Below, one piece after another: positions 9,353 to 17,903 of a stretch of 64,000 nt of DNA (positions are counted from its first letter, which is position 1; each line of letters opens with the position of its first letter). The notes below the pieces were generated by a model. That model did no database searches, was not told the DNA's origin, and worked only from the letters and a program-made list of their open reading frames with translations. Source of the DNA: Sphingobium sp. (GTDB lineage: Bacteria > Pseudomonadota > Alphaproteobacteria > Sphingomonadales > Sphingomonadaceae); assembly GCA_003248935.1 (NCBI GenBank), contig QFQF01000001.1, positions 62,001 to 126,000 of the forward strand, given 5' to 3'. The position numbers and the translations under genes were made by a program.

Positions 9353-9997
9353 TCAGAACATGCTTTCCGGGATGATGATCACATCACCCGGCGCGAGCAG
9401 GACGTTGGCCTTCGTATCGCCCTTCTTGATGAGGTCGCCGATGCGCAGCGCGAATTCGGCCTGCTTGCCCGCCGTCTTGTCGTAGCGGACAAGACGCGCG
9501 CGGTTGCCGGCAGCGTATTCGGACAGCCCGCCGACAGAGATCATGGCGTCAAGCAGGGTCATGTTCGCGCGATAGGGAATGGAGGCGGGCTTTTCCGTCG
9601 CCCCCACGATCCGCACCTGCTGGCTGAACGTGCCGGAGAAATTGTCGACGATGACCGACACAATGGGGTTCTCGACATATTTGGAGAGCGCCGCCTTGAT
9701 GTCATCGGCCAGAACCGCGGGCGTCTTGCCGACGGCGGGCAGGTCGGAGATCAGCGGCGTGGTGATGCGGCCATCGGGACGCACCTGGACCTTCGCGCCG
9801 AGTTCGGGGTTGTGCCAGACGAAGATGGTCAGCTGATCGAGCGGCCCGATCACATATTCCTCGCTGGGGCCAGTCTCATTGGAAACGAAGGATGCGGACG
9901 GCAACTGCGGGCCGCTTCCGGTCCCGGCACAACCGACCAGCGCCAACGCAGGCAACGAGAGGCCGAGAAAAATCCTGGAAACCCGCGCGAAAACCAT
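9353..9997 (-). CDS. XrtA system polysaccharide export lipoprotein (Wza-like)
   Basis: Outer-membrane polysaccharide export protein of about 214 aa. The N-terminus is a lipoprotein signal peptide with lipobox LVGC (lipidated Cys about residue 23). The Poly_export domain begins EEYVIGPLDQLTIFVW, and a SLBB-like region follows (VRIVGATEKPASIPYR to the C-terminus). The start at 9997 has GAGGGG about 8 nt upstream; the longer frame from 10090 adds an Arg-rich leader before the signal peptide and is less likely. It is the first gene of the minus-strand XrtA operon. Confidence 0.93.
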   Translation of the reverse strand: MVFARVSRIFLGLSLPALALVGCAGTGSGPQLPSASFVSNETGPSEEYVIGPLDQLTIFVWHNPELGAKVQVRPDGRITTPLISDLPAVGKTPAVLADDIKAALSKYVENPIVSVIVDNFSGTFSQQVRIVGATEKPASIPYRANMTLLDAMISVGGLSEYAAGNRARLVRYDKTAGKQAEFALRIGDLIKKGDTKANVLLAPGDVIIIPESMF

Positions 9998-10311
9998 CAC
10001 TTGAACCCCTCGTAACCCCGCCCGCTCCCGCTCCGGCAAACCGTGCCGCCCCCGCGAACAGAGCGACGGACGGCCCCCATCCGGGCGCATGGCGTCGCGC
10101 TCTTATTAGGTGGGAAAGGGTGAAGATACCGTTAGGAGTGACCCGTCGCGGGATGTCCCCGTCCGGGACGGTCAGCGACGCCCGGATTAACCACGCGTCC
10201 AGATTTTGCGCCTAGGCTGAGGGATCGTTCGCACCATCGAAGCGAGGGGGTCAACGTCGCGATACGGCGGGGTTTTCCCTCCGATCCGACCGGGGTGCGC
10301 GGAGATTGAAT
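9998..10311. promoter_or_regulatory. Divergent intergenic region of the XrtA operon and a GNAT-like gene
   Basis: This 314-bp gap between divergent genes must hold the promoters of the nine-gene export operon and of the acyltransferase gene. I looked for the sigma-54 type -24/-12 (GG/GC) elements known from some PEP-CTERM systems and saw no convincing match. An inverted repeat GTCCC-CGTCC-GGGAC lies around 10155-10169. No small gene is evident. Confidence 0.4.
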
Positions 10312-11349
10312 GTGCCCGTTCCCATGCCATCGTCCAAGAGGGTGGAAGCATCGACAGATGGCGTCCTCGCGGCGCTTGCCGACCATCCCGCCCTCGGACG
10401 GGATAGGCAGGCGAGCCTGTTCGACCGGCTGGAATGGATCGCGCCTCTGCATGCACTGTGCATGCCCGAGGCCCCCGCCCGTGTTGCTCACGCACGGTGT
10501 GATGATGGCGAGGGCTGGCTGTTCCTCGCCGATCACGGTCGCGGACAGCTGAGCGCGATCGCCAACTACTACAGCTTCGCCGCCCGCCCGGTCTTCGCCG
10601 GCGCCCCAGCCCCTGAGGCGCGTTCGCGCCTTGTAGAGGCCATGGCGCGCACGCTCGGTCATGACGCCGCCCATGTCGACCTTTACCCCGTAACGGCGGA
10701 GGACGGCGATCGGGATTTGCTGGTCGGTGCGTTTCGCCGGGCCGGATGGGTGGCACTGGCGCGCGCCATGGGCATCAATCATCGCCTCTGCCTGAGTGGA
10801 AGGGACTTCGCCGCCTACTGGGCTGGGCGCCCCGGACGCCTGCGCAGCACCGTGCGACGCAAGATGCGCGATACCCCGTTCACCTTCTCGATCCACGACA
10901 CGATCAGCGACGCCCTCTGGGCCGACTATGTCGACGTCTACGCGCGAAGCTGGAAGCCCGACGAGCCCGGCCTGCCGTTCCTGAAAACCATCGCCACGCA
11001 GGAATCGGCTGCGGGCACCCTGCGCCTCGGTCTCGCCCGGCGTGACGGACGCGCGGTTGCGGCGCAGCTGTGGACCGTCGAAAACGGCCTCGCCCTGATC
11101 CACAAGCTGGCCCATGATGTGGATGAGGATGCGGCCTCGCCGGGCACGCTGCTATCGTACCAGCTATTCCGCCACGCGATCGACGTCGATGGCGTGATGG
11201 AGATCGATTACGGCACCGGCGACAATCCATACAAGGCGGACTGGATGGAAACCCGGCGGACGCTCTACCGGGTCGATGCCTTCAACCCGCGCTTCATGTC
11301 CGCCTGGCTTCCTGCCGCGCGCGCGATACTCTCCGGCGTCAGGGGCTGA
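10312..11349 (+). CDS. GNAT/CelD-like acyltransferase (Acetyltransf_6 type)
   Basis: 345-aa protein resembling the BcsL/CelD group of GNAT acyltransferases, related in fold to FemAB. The C-terminal half carries the signature stretch (FAAYWAGRPGRLRSTVRRK, then LWTVENGLALIHKLAHD, then MEIDYGTGDNPYKADW). GTG 10312 is preferred because GGAG lies 7 nt upstream; a TTG at 10306 and an ATG at 10324 are alternatives. It diverges from the XrtA operon and may acylate a polysaccharide or a precursor, which is inference. It ends 4 bp before the convergent trxB stop. Confidence 0.8.
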   Translation: MPVPMPSSKRVEASTDGVLAALADHPALGRDRQASLFDRLEWIAPLHALCMPEAPARVAHARCDDGEGWLFLADHGRGQLSAIANYYSFAARPVFAGAPAPEARSRLVEAMARTLGHDAAHVDLYPVTAEDGDRDLLVGAFRRAGWVALARAMGINHRLCLSGRDFAAYWAGRPGRLRSTVRRKMRDTPFTFSIHDTISDALWADYVDVYARSWKPDEPGLPFLKTIATQESAAGTLRLGLARRDGRAVAAQLWTVENGLALIHKLAHDVDEDAASPGTLLSYQLFRHAIDVDGVMEIDYGTGDNPYKADWMETRRTLYRVDAFNPRFMSAWLPAARAILSGVRG

Positions 11350-11353
11350 GCGG

Positions 11354-12319
11354 TTACTCCGCCGCTATCTTGGCCTCGAAGTCCGCTTCGGCCAGGAACC
11401 GCTCGGCATCGAGAGCCGCCATGCAGCCCATGCCGGCGGCCGTCACCGCCTGCCGATAAATCTTGTCCGTGACGTCACCGGCCGCGAACACGCCGGGGAT
11501 GGAGGTGCGGGTCGTCCCCTTCTCCACCACCAGATAGCCGTCGTCGGTCGGCAGCACGCCCTCGAACAAGGCAGTCGCCGGTTGATGCCCGATGGCGACG
11601 AACGCGCCGTCGGCAGCGATATGGGACGGCTTGCCGGTGACCGTATCGATCAGGTCGACGCCGACCAGCCCCTCCGGATTGCCGCCGCCGACGAAGCGCT
11701 CGACCTGCTGGTTCCAGACGACCCGGATGCGGGGATGCGCGAACAGGCGATCCTGAAGGATCTTCTCCGCGCGCAGGGAATCGCGGCGGTGGATCAGCGT
11801 GACGTCATGGCTGTGATTGGTGAGGTAGAGCGCCTCCTCCACCGCAGTATTGCCGCCGCCGATCACCACCACTTTCTTGCCGCGATAGAAGAAGCCGTCA
11901 CAGGTGGCGCAGGCAGAGACGCCCTTGCCCTGCAGCAGTTCCTCGCCTTCCGCGCCCAGCCACTTGGCCTGCGCGCCGGTCGCGATGACCAGCGTGTCGC
12001 CCGAATAGATGGTGCCGCCATCGCCGATCAGGCGGAACGGACGTTGCGACAGGTCGACCTGCACGATCTGATCGTACATCATCTGCGCGCCGACATGTTC
12101 GGCCTGCGCCTGCATCTGCTCCATCAGCCACGGGCCCTGGATCACCTCGCGGAAGCCAGGATAATTCTCGACATCCGTAGTGATCGTGAGCTGCCCGCCG
12201 GGCTGCATGCCCTGCACGACGATCGGCGCCATACCGGCGCGCGCGCCATAGATGGCGGCCGAAAGCCCTGCCGGGCCGGAGCCCAGGATCAGCATGCGGG
12301 TGGAATGGGTGGCGGTCAT
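11354..12319 (-). CDS. trxB: Thioredoxin-disulfide reductase
   Basis: NADPH- and FAD-dependent flavoenzyme of about 321 aa that reduces thioredoxin in the cytoplasm. It has the FAD-binding GSGPAGLSAAIYGAR near the N-terminus, the redox-active CATC (GVSACATCDGFFY), the NADPH-binding GGGNTAVEEALYL with HRRDSLRA, and the C-terminal FAD motif GVFAAGDVTD. ATG 12319 is preferred because AGGA lies 6 nt upstream; the longer frame from 12364 lacks an SD. It is not linked to thioredoxin here. Confidence 0.97.
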   Translation of the reverse strand: MTATHSTRMLILGSGPAGLSAAIYGARAGMAPIVVQGMQPGGQLTITTDVENYPGFREVIQGPWLMEQMQAQAEHVGAQMMYDQIVQVDLSQRPFRLIGDGGTIYSGDTLVIATGAQAKWLGAEGEELLQGKGVSACATCDGFFYRGKKVVVIGGGNTAVEEALYLTNHSHDVTLIHRRDSLRAEKILQDRLFAHPRIRVVWNQQVERFVGGGNPEGLVGVDLIDTVTGKPSHIAADGAFVAIGHQPATALFEGVLPTDDGYLVVEKGTTRTSIPGVFAAGDVTDKIYRQAVTAAGMGCMAALDAERFLAEADFEAKIAAE

Positions 12320-12443
12320 GGCGTCCTTTCCGAAAGCGGCGGCCCGTCCAAGGAGCCGGTTCAATGAGGGGACATAGTGGACCGGGCGCGCCGCGCAAGC
12401 ATAGCGGTACCCCTGCCTGGCCCAAGAATTTCTTCGCGGGCTG

Positions 12444-13181
12444 TCAGTCCAGCACGTTGGGGAGGTCTTCGAACCCGCGCCGCAACGTCGCGGCCCACGC
12501 CTGGGAGATCATCGCGAACTCCTCGTCGTCCGGCTCGATCCGGCGGCGGACGCGGAACGCGAACGCGTCCTTGTTGATCACGGCAAGGTCGAGCGGCATG
12601 CCGACCGACAGGTTCGAACGCAGGGTCGAATCCATGGAGACACAGGCCGCCTTCACCGCATCGTCGATGCTGGTGGCCGGGCGGATGATCCGGTCCAGGA
12701 TCGGCTTGCCATATTTATGCTCGCCGATCTGGAAGAAAGGCGTGTCCCCCGTCGCCTCGATGAAATTGCCGGCCGAATAGATCAAATAGAGGCGCGGCTT
12801 TCCGCCGCGGCGTTGCCCGGCAAGCAGGATCGACGCGTCGGCGCCCGCGCCCTGCATCTCGATCGTGTCGCGGTAGCGGCTCTGCATCGCCTGCATCGCG
12901 TCACCCACAATCTGCGCCGCACGGTGCATCGTCGCGCAGTTCAGCAGCGTCTCGACATCGGGATTGTCAGCAGAATCCTTGATCGCGCGGGAGAGCATGG
13001 TCTTCACCTCCTGCGTGATCGAGAGATTGCCCGAGCACATCATGGCGATGGCGCGATCCCCCGGCACTTCGTAGGTGAACATCTTCCGGAAGCGCGCGAT
13101 ATTGTCCATGCCCGCATTGGTGCGGGTGTCGGACAGCATCACAAGCCCTTCATCGACCCGAACGGCCACGCAATAGGTCAT
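12444..13181 (-). CDS. Anbu-type proteasome-like peptidase
   Basis: 245-aa Ntn hydrolase of the Anbu family (ancestral beta-subunit, COG3484). After removal of Met1 the first residue is Thr1 (TYCVAVRVDEG), followed by LSDTRTNAG with Asp17 at the proteasome position and RKMF with Lys32 near the expected Lys33. These are the three expected catalytic residues of proteasomal beta subunits. The genes upstream (transglutaminase, alpha-E, ATP-grasp) match the Anbu operon described in other bacteria. Its substrate is unknown. It is the last gene of the four-gene operon, 27 bp after the transglutaminase. Confidence 0.92.
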   Translation of the reverse strand: MTYCVAVRVDEGLVMLSDTRTNAGMDNIARFRKMFTYEVPGDRAIAMMCSGNLSITQEVKTMLSRAIKDSADNPDVETLLNCATMHRAAQIVGDAMQAMQSRYRDTIEMQGAGADASILLAGQRRGGKPRLYLIYSAGNFIEATGDTPFFQIGEHKYGKPILDRIIRPATSIDDAVKAACVSMDSTLRSNLSVGMPLDLAVINKDAFAFRVRRRIEPDDEEFAMISQAWAATLRRGFEDLPNVLD

Positions 13182-13208
13182 TGCCCTTTAATCTTCCTGT
13201 TCTTCCCG

Positions 13209-14066
13209 TCAGCGGGCGCGGCGTTGCTGTTGCTGCTGGCGTTGCAACTGCTGCTCGCGCTCGTCATCGCTCGCCTGCGCTATGCGAACGTCCGCGTCAA
13301 TCTGGATCGTGCCCGCCGCCATCGCCGATCCCCGCACTGGCGCCGCATCATGCGCGTCCAGTCCGGCGGCCAGCCGCACATAGGCATCGGTGGTGCAGAC
13401 CCGGTTCGACGTGTCGAACCCAATCCAGCCGACGCCGGGCACCAACACCTCCGACCATGCGTGGGTCTCGTGCAGCGCCTCGCCATCCTGAGTCGCGAGA
13501 TAACCCACGACATAACGGGCTGGCACGCCCACCGACCGGGCGGCCGCGATGAATATCTGGGCGTGATCCTGACAGACGCCGCTGCCAATCGTCAGCGCTT
13601 CCGCCGCGCTGGTGTCCGGCCCCGTCGCGCCCGCGCGATAGGCGACCGCATCACGGACGAGATCCGACAGGCGGTGCATACGGTCGAGCAGGTCGCTGCC
13701 CTGCGCTGCCTCGGCCAGATCACGAATCTCCGGCGACGCCTCTGTCAACGGCGTGCGGCGCAAATAGATCTGCGGATGGCACCGCTCCACCAGCCCACGG
13801 ACGATTCCGGCATGATCGCTCGTCTCGACGAGGCCTTCCGCCACGACATTCACCGTCTCCAGCCGGTCATGGCGTATCCACAACGCCTCCAGATCCCCGA
13901 AGCCGTTCGGCGTGAAGCCCAATATAGCCTCGTCGTTGATGCTGACCTGCCATTCCAGCACCCGCAGCCCCTCATAATCGCGCGGCATGAGCTTCAACAG
14001 CATGGCCACCCGGCTGGAACCCGCGCCGTAGCTGTAGCTGGTCTGGTGTCGGACAAGCAGCTTCAT
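13209..14066 (-). CDS. Transglutaminase-like protein of the Anbu operon
   Basis: 285-aa cytoplasmic protein with an N-terminal bacterial transglutaminase-like domain (MKLLVRHQTSYSYG) and a core with the Cys-His-Asp triad: GSGVCQDHAQIF holds the Cys, HETHAWSEV the His and IGFDTSNR the Asp. The C-terminus is an unusual Gln/Arg-rich tail beginning QQLQRQQQQQ. No signal peptide is seen. Activity as crosslinker or protease/amidase is undetermined. It lies 6 bp after the alpha-E gene. Confidence 0.92.
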   Translation of the reverse strand: MKLLVRHQTSYSYGAGSSRVAMLLKLMPRDYEGLRVLEWQVSINDEAILGFTPNGFGDLEALWIRHDRLETVNVVAEGLVETSDHAGIVRGLVERCHPQIYLRRTPLTEASPEIRDLAEAAQGSDLLDRMHRLSDLVRDAVAYRAGATGPDTSAAEALTIGSGVCQDHAQIFIAAARSVGVPARYVVGYLATQDGEALHETHAWSEVLVPGVGWIGFDTSNRVCTTDAYVRLAAGLDAHDAAPVRGSAMAAGTIQIDADVRIAQASDDEREQQLQRQQQQQRRAR

Positions 14067-14072
14067 GGGCGA

Positions 14073-15005
14073 TCAGCCGAAATGGTAGGCGGTGGCGATC
14101 TCGCTGCCGAGGCGGTTGGTCATCGCCAGCCCCTCCTGCACCGTTTCATGCAACCCGCGAAGGAATATCTCTCCGCTGTCCAGGCTTTCCAGGCCATTCA
14201 CCATCGCCTCCACCGTATCGTTGCAGGCGACCCGGTTGTTGTGCCAGCCTGCCAACCGGTTCAGCCGGTAGCTGAGTTGCTCGTAGCAATAGGCGACACT
14301 GCGCGGGAACAGGCGGTTCAGGATCAGGAAGTCGGTAATCTGCCACGGTGTATAGGCGCCGCCATAGACATGGTGATAGGCCCGGCTGCCCGAAAGGGCG
14401 TGAAGAACCGACGTCCACTGATAATGGTCGCGCGTGCCGCCGACCACCTCGGTCTCCGGCAGCAGGACATAATATTTGACGTCGAGCAGGCGGAGCGTCA
14501 TCTGCGCCCGCTCCAGCGCGCCGCCGGTCCGCAGGAAGTCATGCCCCTCGTTACGCAACTGCCCCGCGTGGGCCGCGCCCCGGAATGTCGCCGCGCGGGT
14601 CTTTACCCAGTCGATCAGGGTTGGAAGCTGCTGCCGCGCCTCCGACACGTCGTAGCTGTCGAGCTTGCGCCAGCCCTCGTTCAGCGCTTCCCACATGTCC
14701 TGGGTCAACATCGTGCGCGCCGACTTGGCGTTCGCGCGCGCCTTGGCCAGACAGGAGCGGATCGACGACGGATTGTCGAGATCGAGCATCAGATAACCGA
14801 CGACGTCGGTTTCCTTCAGATGCACGTCGGCGGGAAAGTTCGCCTCCGCCCCGGTCGCGCGGACGACCGAGCGCCATTCGTCGCGGTGGTGCGCGCCCGG
14901 CAGGATCGCCATACGCTGCCCCATGGTCAGCAGGCGGGCGGTGGATTCGGCGCGCTCCATGTAGCGCGCCATCCAGAAGAGGTTCTCTGCGGTCCGGCTC
15001 AGCAT
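14073..15005 (-). CDS. Alpha-E domain protein (DUF403)
   Basis: 310-aa all-helical protein of the alpha-E family, beginning MLSRTAENLFWMARYMERAE, the family hallmark. Function is unknown. The family co-occurs with circularly permuted ATP-grasp proteins, transglutaminases and Anbu peptidases, and this genome shows the complete set. It starts 4 bp after the ATP-grasp stop, so the two are almost certainly cotranscribed. Confidence 0.93.
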   Translation of the reverse strand: MLSRTAENLFWMARYMERAESTARLLTMGQRMAILPGAHHRDEWRSVVRATGAEANFPADVHLKETDVVGYLMLDLDNPSSIRSCLAKARANAKSARTMLTQDMWEALNEGWRKLDSYDVSEARQQLPTLIDWVKTRAATFRGAAHAGQLRNEGHDFLRTGGALERAQMTLRLLDVKYYVLLPETEVVGGTRDHYQWTSVLHALSGSRAYHHVYGGAYTPWQITDFLILNRLFPRSVAYCYEQLSYRLNRLAGWHNNRVACNDTVEAMVNGLESLDSGEIFLRGLHETVQEGLAMTNRLGSEIATAYHFG

Positions 15006-15009
15006 CGCG

Positions 15010-16419
15010 TCAGTCCTGCAATACCCATGTGTCCTTCACTCCGCCGCCCTGGCTGGAGTTCACGACCAGCGACCCTTCGGTCAGGGCGACACGGGTGAGC
15101 CCGCCCGGCACGAGGCGAAGCTGCTGCCCCACCAGGCAGAAGGGACGGAAATCGGCGTGCCGCTGAACGATGCTGGCCGGGCCCAGGGTCGGCACGGTCG
15201 ACAGGTCGAGCGTCGGTTGCGCGATGAATTCCGACGGGTTGGCCCGGATGCGCGCGGCATAGGCCTCGACCTCGTCGGTGGAGGACTTGGGGCCGATCAG
15301 CATCCCGTAACCGCCCGAACCATGCACTTCCTTCGCCACCAGTTCATGCAGATGCTCGAGCACATACGCACATTCATCGGGCTTCCCGCACTGCCAGGTC
15401 CGGATATTCTGGAGGATCGGCTGTTCGCCCAGGTAAAAGCGGATCATCTCCGGCACGTAGATGTAGATCGCCTTGTCATCGGCAATGCCCGCGCCGGGCG
15501 CCGAGCAGAGCGTGACCCCACCGTTGCGATAGACGTTGAAGATGCCCGGAACACCCAGCAGGCTGTCGGGCCGAAACACCAGCGGGTCGATATATTCGTC
15601 GTCGATCCGGCGATAGATGACGTCGACGGCCTTCGGGCCGAGCGTCGTCTTCATCCACACCCGCCCCTCGTCGACGAAGAGATCGGCGGGCTCGACCAGT
15701 TCGACACCCATCAGATCGGCCAGGAAACTGTGCTCATAATAGGCGCTGTTGAGTGCACCCGGCGTCAGCACGACGACGACCGGATCGCCCTTGCACGCAG
15801 GCGGCGCCACTTCCTTCAGGCTCTTGAGCAGTTCGGCCGGATAGTCGTCCACCGGCGCAACGATCCCCTGCTCGAACAGTTCAGGGAACATGCGGCCCAT
15901 GATCTCCCTGTTCTCCAGCATGTAGGACACACCGGAAGGGGTACGGCAATTGTCCTCCAGCACCTCGAAACTGTCCGGGCCGGTGCGCACGATGTCGATG
16001 CCGACGATGTGGCTGTAAACCTTTCCCGGCGGCGAGAAGCCCACCATTTCGGGAAGGTAGGCGCTGTTCTGATAGACAATCTCGGCGGGCATCACGCCCG
16101 CCCGGATGATCTCTCCCCGATGATAGACGTCGTGGAGAAACGCGTTGAGGGCACGCGCCCGCTGGCGGATACCCTTGTCGAGGATGCGCCATTCGTGCGC
16201 CGTGAAGATGCGCGGCAGCAGATCGAAGGGGATAAGACGCTCCGGATCACCGCCCTCTCCATAGACCGCGAACGTGATACCGATCCGGCGGAAGATCGCC
16301 TCCGCCTCCTCGAGCCGCCTGTTCAGTCCTGAAATGCCTGTACGATCGACCCAGTTCTGCACCTCCGCGTAGCAGGAGCGAACGGACCCCGATGGATCGA
16401 GCATTTCATAGAACGTCAA
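15010..16419 (-). CDS. Circularly permuted type-2 ATP-grasp protein
   Basis: 469-aa ATP-grasp superfamily protein with permuted domains (DUF404/DUF407 type). Recognisable blocks are LPRIFTAHEWRILDKGIRQR, then GIDIVRTGPDSFEVLEDNCR, then TLCSAPGAGIADDKAIY and GSGGYGMLIGPKSS. An ATP-grasp enzyme would make an amide or peptide-like bond from a carboxylate and an amine, but its product is not known. It is the first gene of the Anbu operon and starts after a 131-bp gap from the neighbouring histidine kinase. Confidence 0.93.
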   Translation of the reverse strand: MTFYEMLDPSGSVRSCYAEVQNWVDRTGISGLNRRLEEAEAIFRRIGITFAVYGEGGDPERLIPFDLLPRIFTAHEWRILDKGIRQRARALNAFLHDVYHRGEIIRAGVMPAEIVYQNSAYLPEMVGFSPPGKVYSHIVGIDIVRTGPDSFEVLEDNCRTPSGVSYMLENREIMGRMFPELFEQGIVAPVDDYPAELLKSLKEVAPPACKGDPVVVVLTPGALNSAYYEHSFLADLMGVELVEPADLFVDEGRVWMKTTLGPKAVDVIYRRIDDEYIDPLVFRPDSLLGVPGIFNVYRNGGVTLCSAPGAGIADDKAIYIYVPEMIRFYLGEQPILQNIRTWQCGKPDECAYVLEHLHELVAKEVHGSGGYGMLIGPKSSTDEVEAYAARIRANPSEFIAQPTLDLSTVPTLGPASIVQRHADFRPFCLVGQQLRLVPGGLTRVALTEGSLVVNSSQGGGVKDTWVLQD

Positions 16420-16550
16420 TGGCGTCTCCCTTTTCGGGCGAGATGATTGTTGGCGTTGTGCGCCGCAGCATTACTGCAAGCCGCGAAACGGATTGCAAGC
16501 GGAAAAATCGCGGCGGAACCAATGGCCCGCATTTCGCATCGGAACGAGCC

Positions 16551-17891
16551 TCATCGCGTGTCGGCCAAGGGCAGTGATATCTCCACCCGCAGCCCGCCCG
16601 CCGGGGCCTTGGTGAAGGCAATACGGCCCCCCATCGCCTCGGCCAGCGCCCGCACGATCGCCAGGCCAAGGCCAGTACCGCCGGTCCTCCTGTCGCGCGA
16701 TGCGTCCACCCGGGCAAAGGCCTGCCCCAGCATCGGCATCGCGTTCGCCGGGACGCCCGGCCCATCGTCATCGAACCGCCAGCGGACGGTCATGCCATCT
16801 GCCAGCGCGGCGACCGTTACCTGTTCCGCATATCGCAGGGCATTGTCGGCAAGGTTGTTGAATATCCGGGACAGGCCGGCCGGATCACCCCGGACGAATA
16901 TCGAGGGCGACATCATCACCTCTATTCGCTCCGCATCCGGCCGGCTCTCCCGTTCCTCGACGCACAACAGTCGCAGATCGACCAAGGCAACTGGACGAAC
17001 GCTCCCTTGGGCAAGGCCCGCGAAGAGAAGGCTGTCATCCAGCAAGGCCCCCATCTGGTCCAGATCGCTCTCCGCCCGCGTTCGCTGTTCGGGATCGTCG
17101 ATGAAATCGGCGCGCAGCCTCAACCGGGTGAGATAGGTGCGCAGGTCGTGGGCGATGCCCGCGAGGATGAACGTCCGCTCCTCCAGGAGCCGCGTGATCC
17201 TGCCCTTCATGTCGTTGAATGCTGTGGCAAGGCCGCGTGTCTCGGCGCTACCCTCCACCCGGGCATCGGGTGCCGTCAGGTCGGCGCCGAAAGCGCGGAC
17301 GTCATGGGTCAGCCGAACCAGCGGGCGGGTGATCTGGCGAAGGGCCACGAACAACACCAGCATCAACACGGCACCGCCCGCAAGGCCCAACAGGCTGCGC
17401 TGGTAGAGAAAAGCGCGCAGCCCAGGAGATGGACGGCCGGTAAGGATCAAAACGCGGCCATCGCGCAACCACACCGTGATGCGGATCGGGATGGCAAGGC
17501 GCATGACGTGCGGCCGCCGTCCTGTCAGCCACCGGTTGAACCAGCCCGGGCCGCCGTCGACAATGACATTATGGCTGGCAAGCGCGGCGCGATAGGCAGA
17601 GGCAGCATCCTGCATGACCTGCGGAATTTCCATGAAGTGATCCGGCGCCCGATCGGCGATCTCGACCGCGAACAGGCCGCCGCCATAGCTGTCCGCAAGG
17701 GCCCTCTGCCCCTTGGGCCCGGCCATCTCCATCGCATCGACCAGCGCCGCCATGGCCGGCGGAGACGGCAGGCCATACCACATCCGGTCGCTGCCCCGCC
17801 CGGGCAGCGCGAGCGCGATCACCACCATCAGTTGCAGCAGGACGAAGCCGCCCAGCATGATGATGCCCAGCCGGAAGGACAGGTTCCTCAC
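16551..17891 (-). CDS. EnvZ-like sensor histidine kinase
   Basis: 446-aa inner-membrane kinase. One TM helix lies at about 8-30, a periplasmic sensor at 31-160, a second TM at about 165-188, and then HAMP. The H-box AGIAHDLRTYLTRL has His248, but with Tyr where most kinases have the Pro of RTPL. The ATP-binding domain has the N box NNLADNALRYA, the G1 DDDGPGV and the G2 GGTGLGLAIV. It follows its response regulator with a 12-bp gap and is probably its partner. The signal sensed is unknown. Confidence 0.93.
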   Translation of the reverse strand: MRNLSFRLGIIMLGGFVLLQLMVVIALALPGRGSDRMWYGLPSPPAMAALVDAMEMAGPKGQRALADSYGGGLFAVEIADRAPDHFMEIPQVMQDAASAYRAALASHNVIVDGGPGWFNRWLTGRRPHVMRLAIPIRITVWLRDGRVLILTGRPSPGLRAFLYQRSLLGLAGGAVLMLVLFVALRQITRPLVRLTHDVRAFGADLTAPDARVEGSAETRGLATAFNDMKGRITRLLEERTFILAGIAHDLRTYLTRLRLRADFIDDPEQRTRAESDLDQMGALLDDSLLFAGLAQGSVRPVALVDLRLLCVEERESRPDAERIEVMMSPSIFVRGDPAGLSRIFNNLADNALRYAEQVTVAALADGMTVRWRFDDDGPGVPANAMPMLGQAFARVDASRDRRTGGTGLGLAIVRALAEAMGGRIAFTKAPAGGLRVEISLPLADTR

Positions 17892-17903
17892 GCCGCCGCC
17901 CCT

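Noticed and set aside
9998..10311. Sigma-54 promoter for the XrtA operon
   Set aside because: No GG/GC pair at the required spacing was seen.
12717..15098. Plus-strand ORF of 793 codons
   Set aside because: Antisense to the Anbu operon genes, whose families are recognised; shadow frame.
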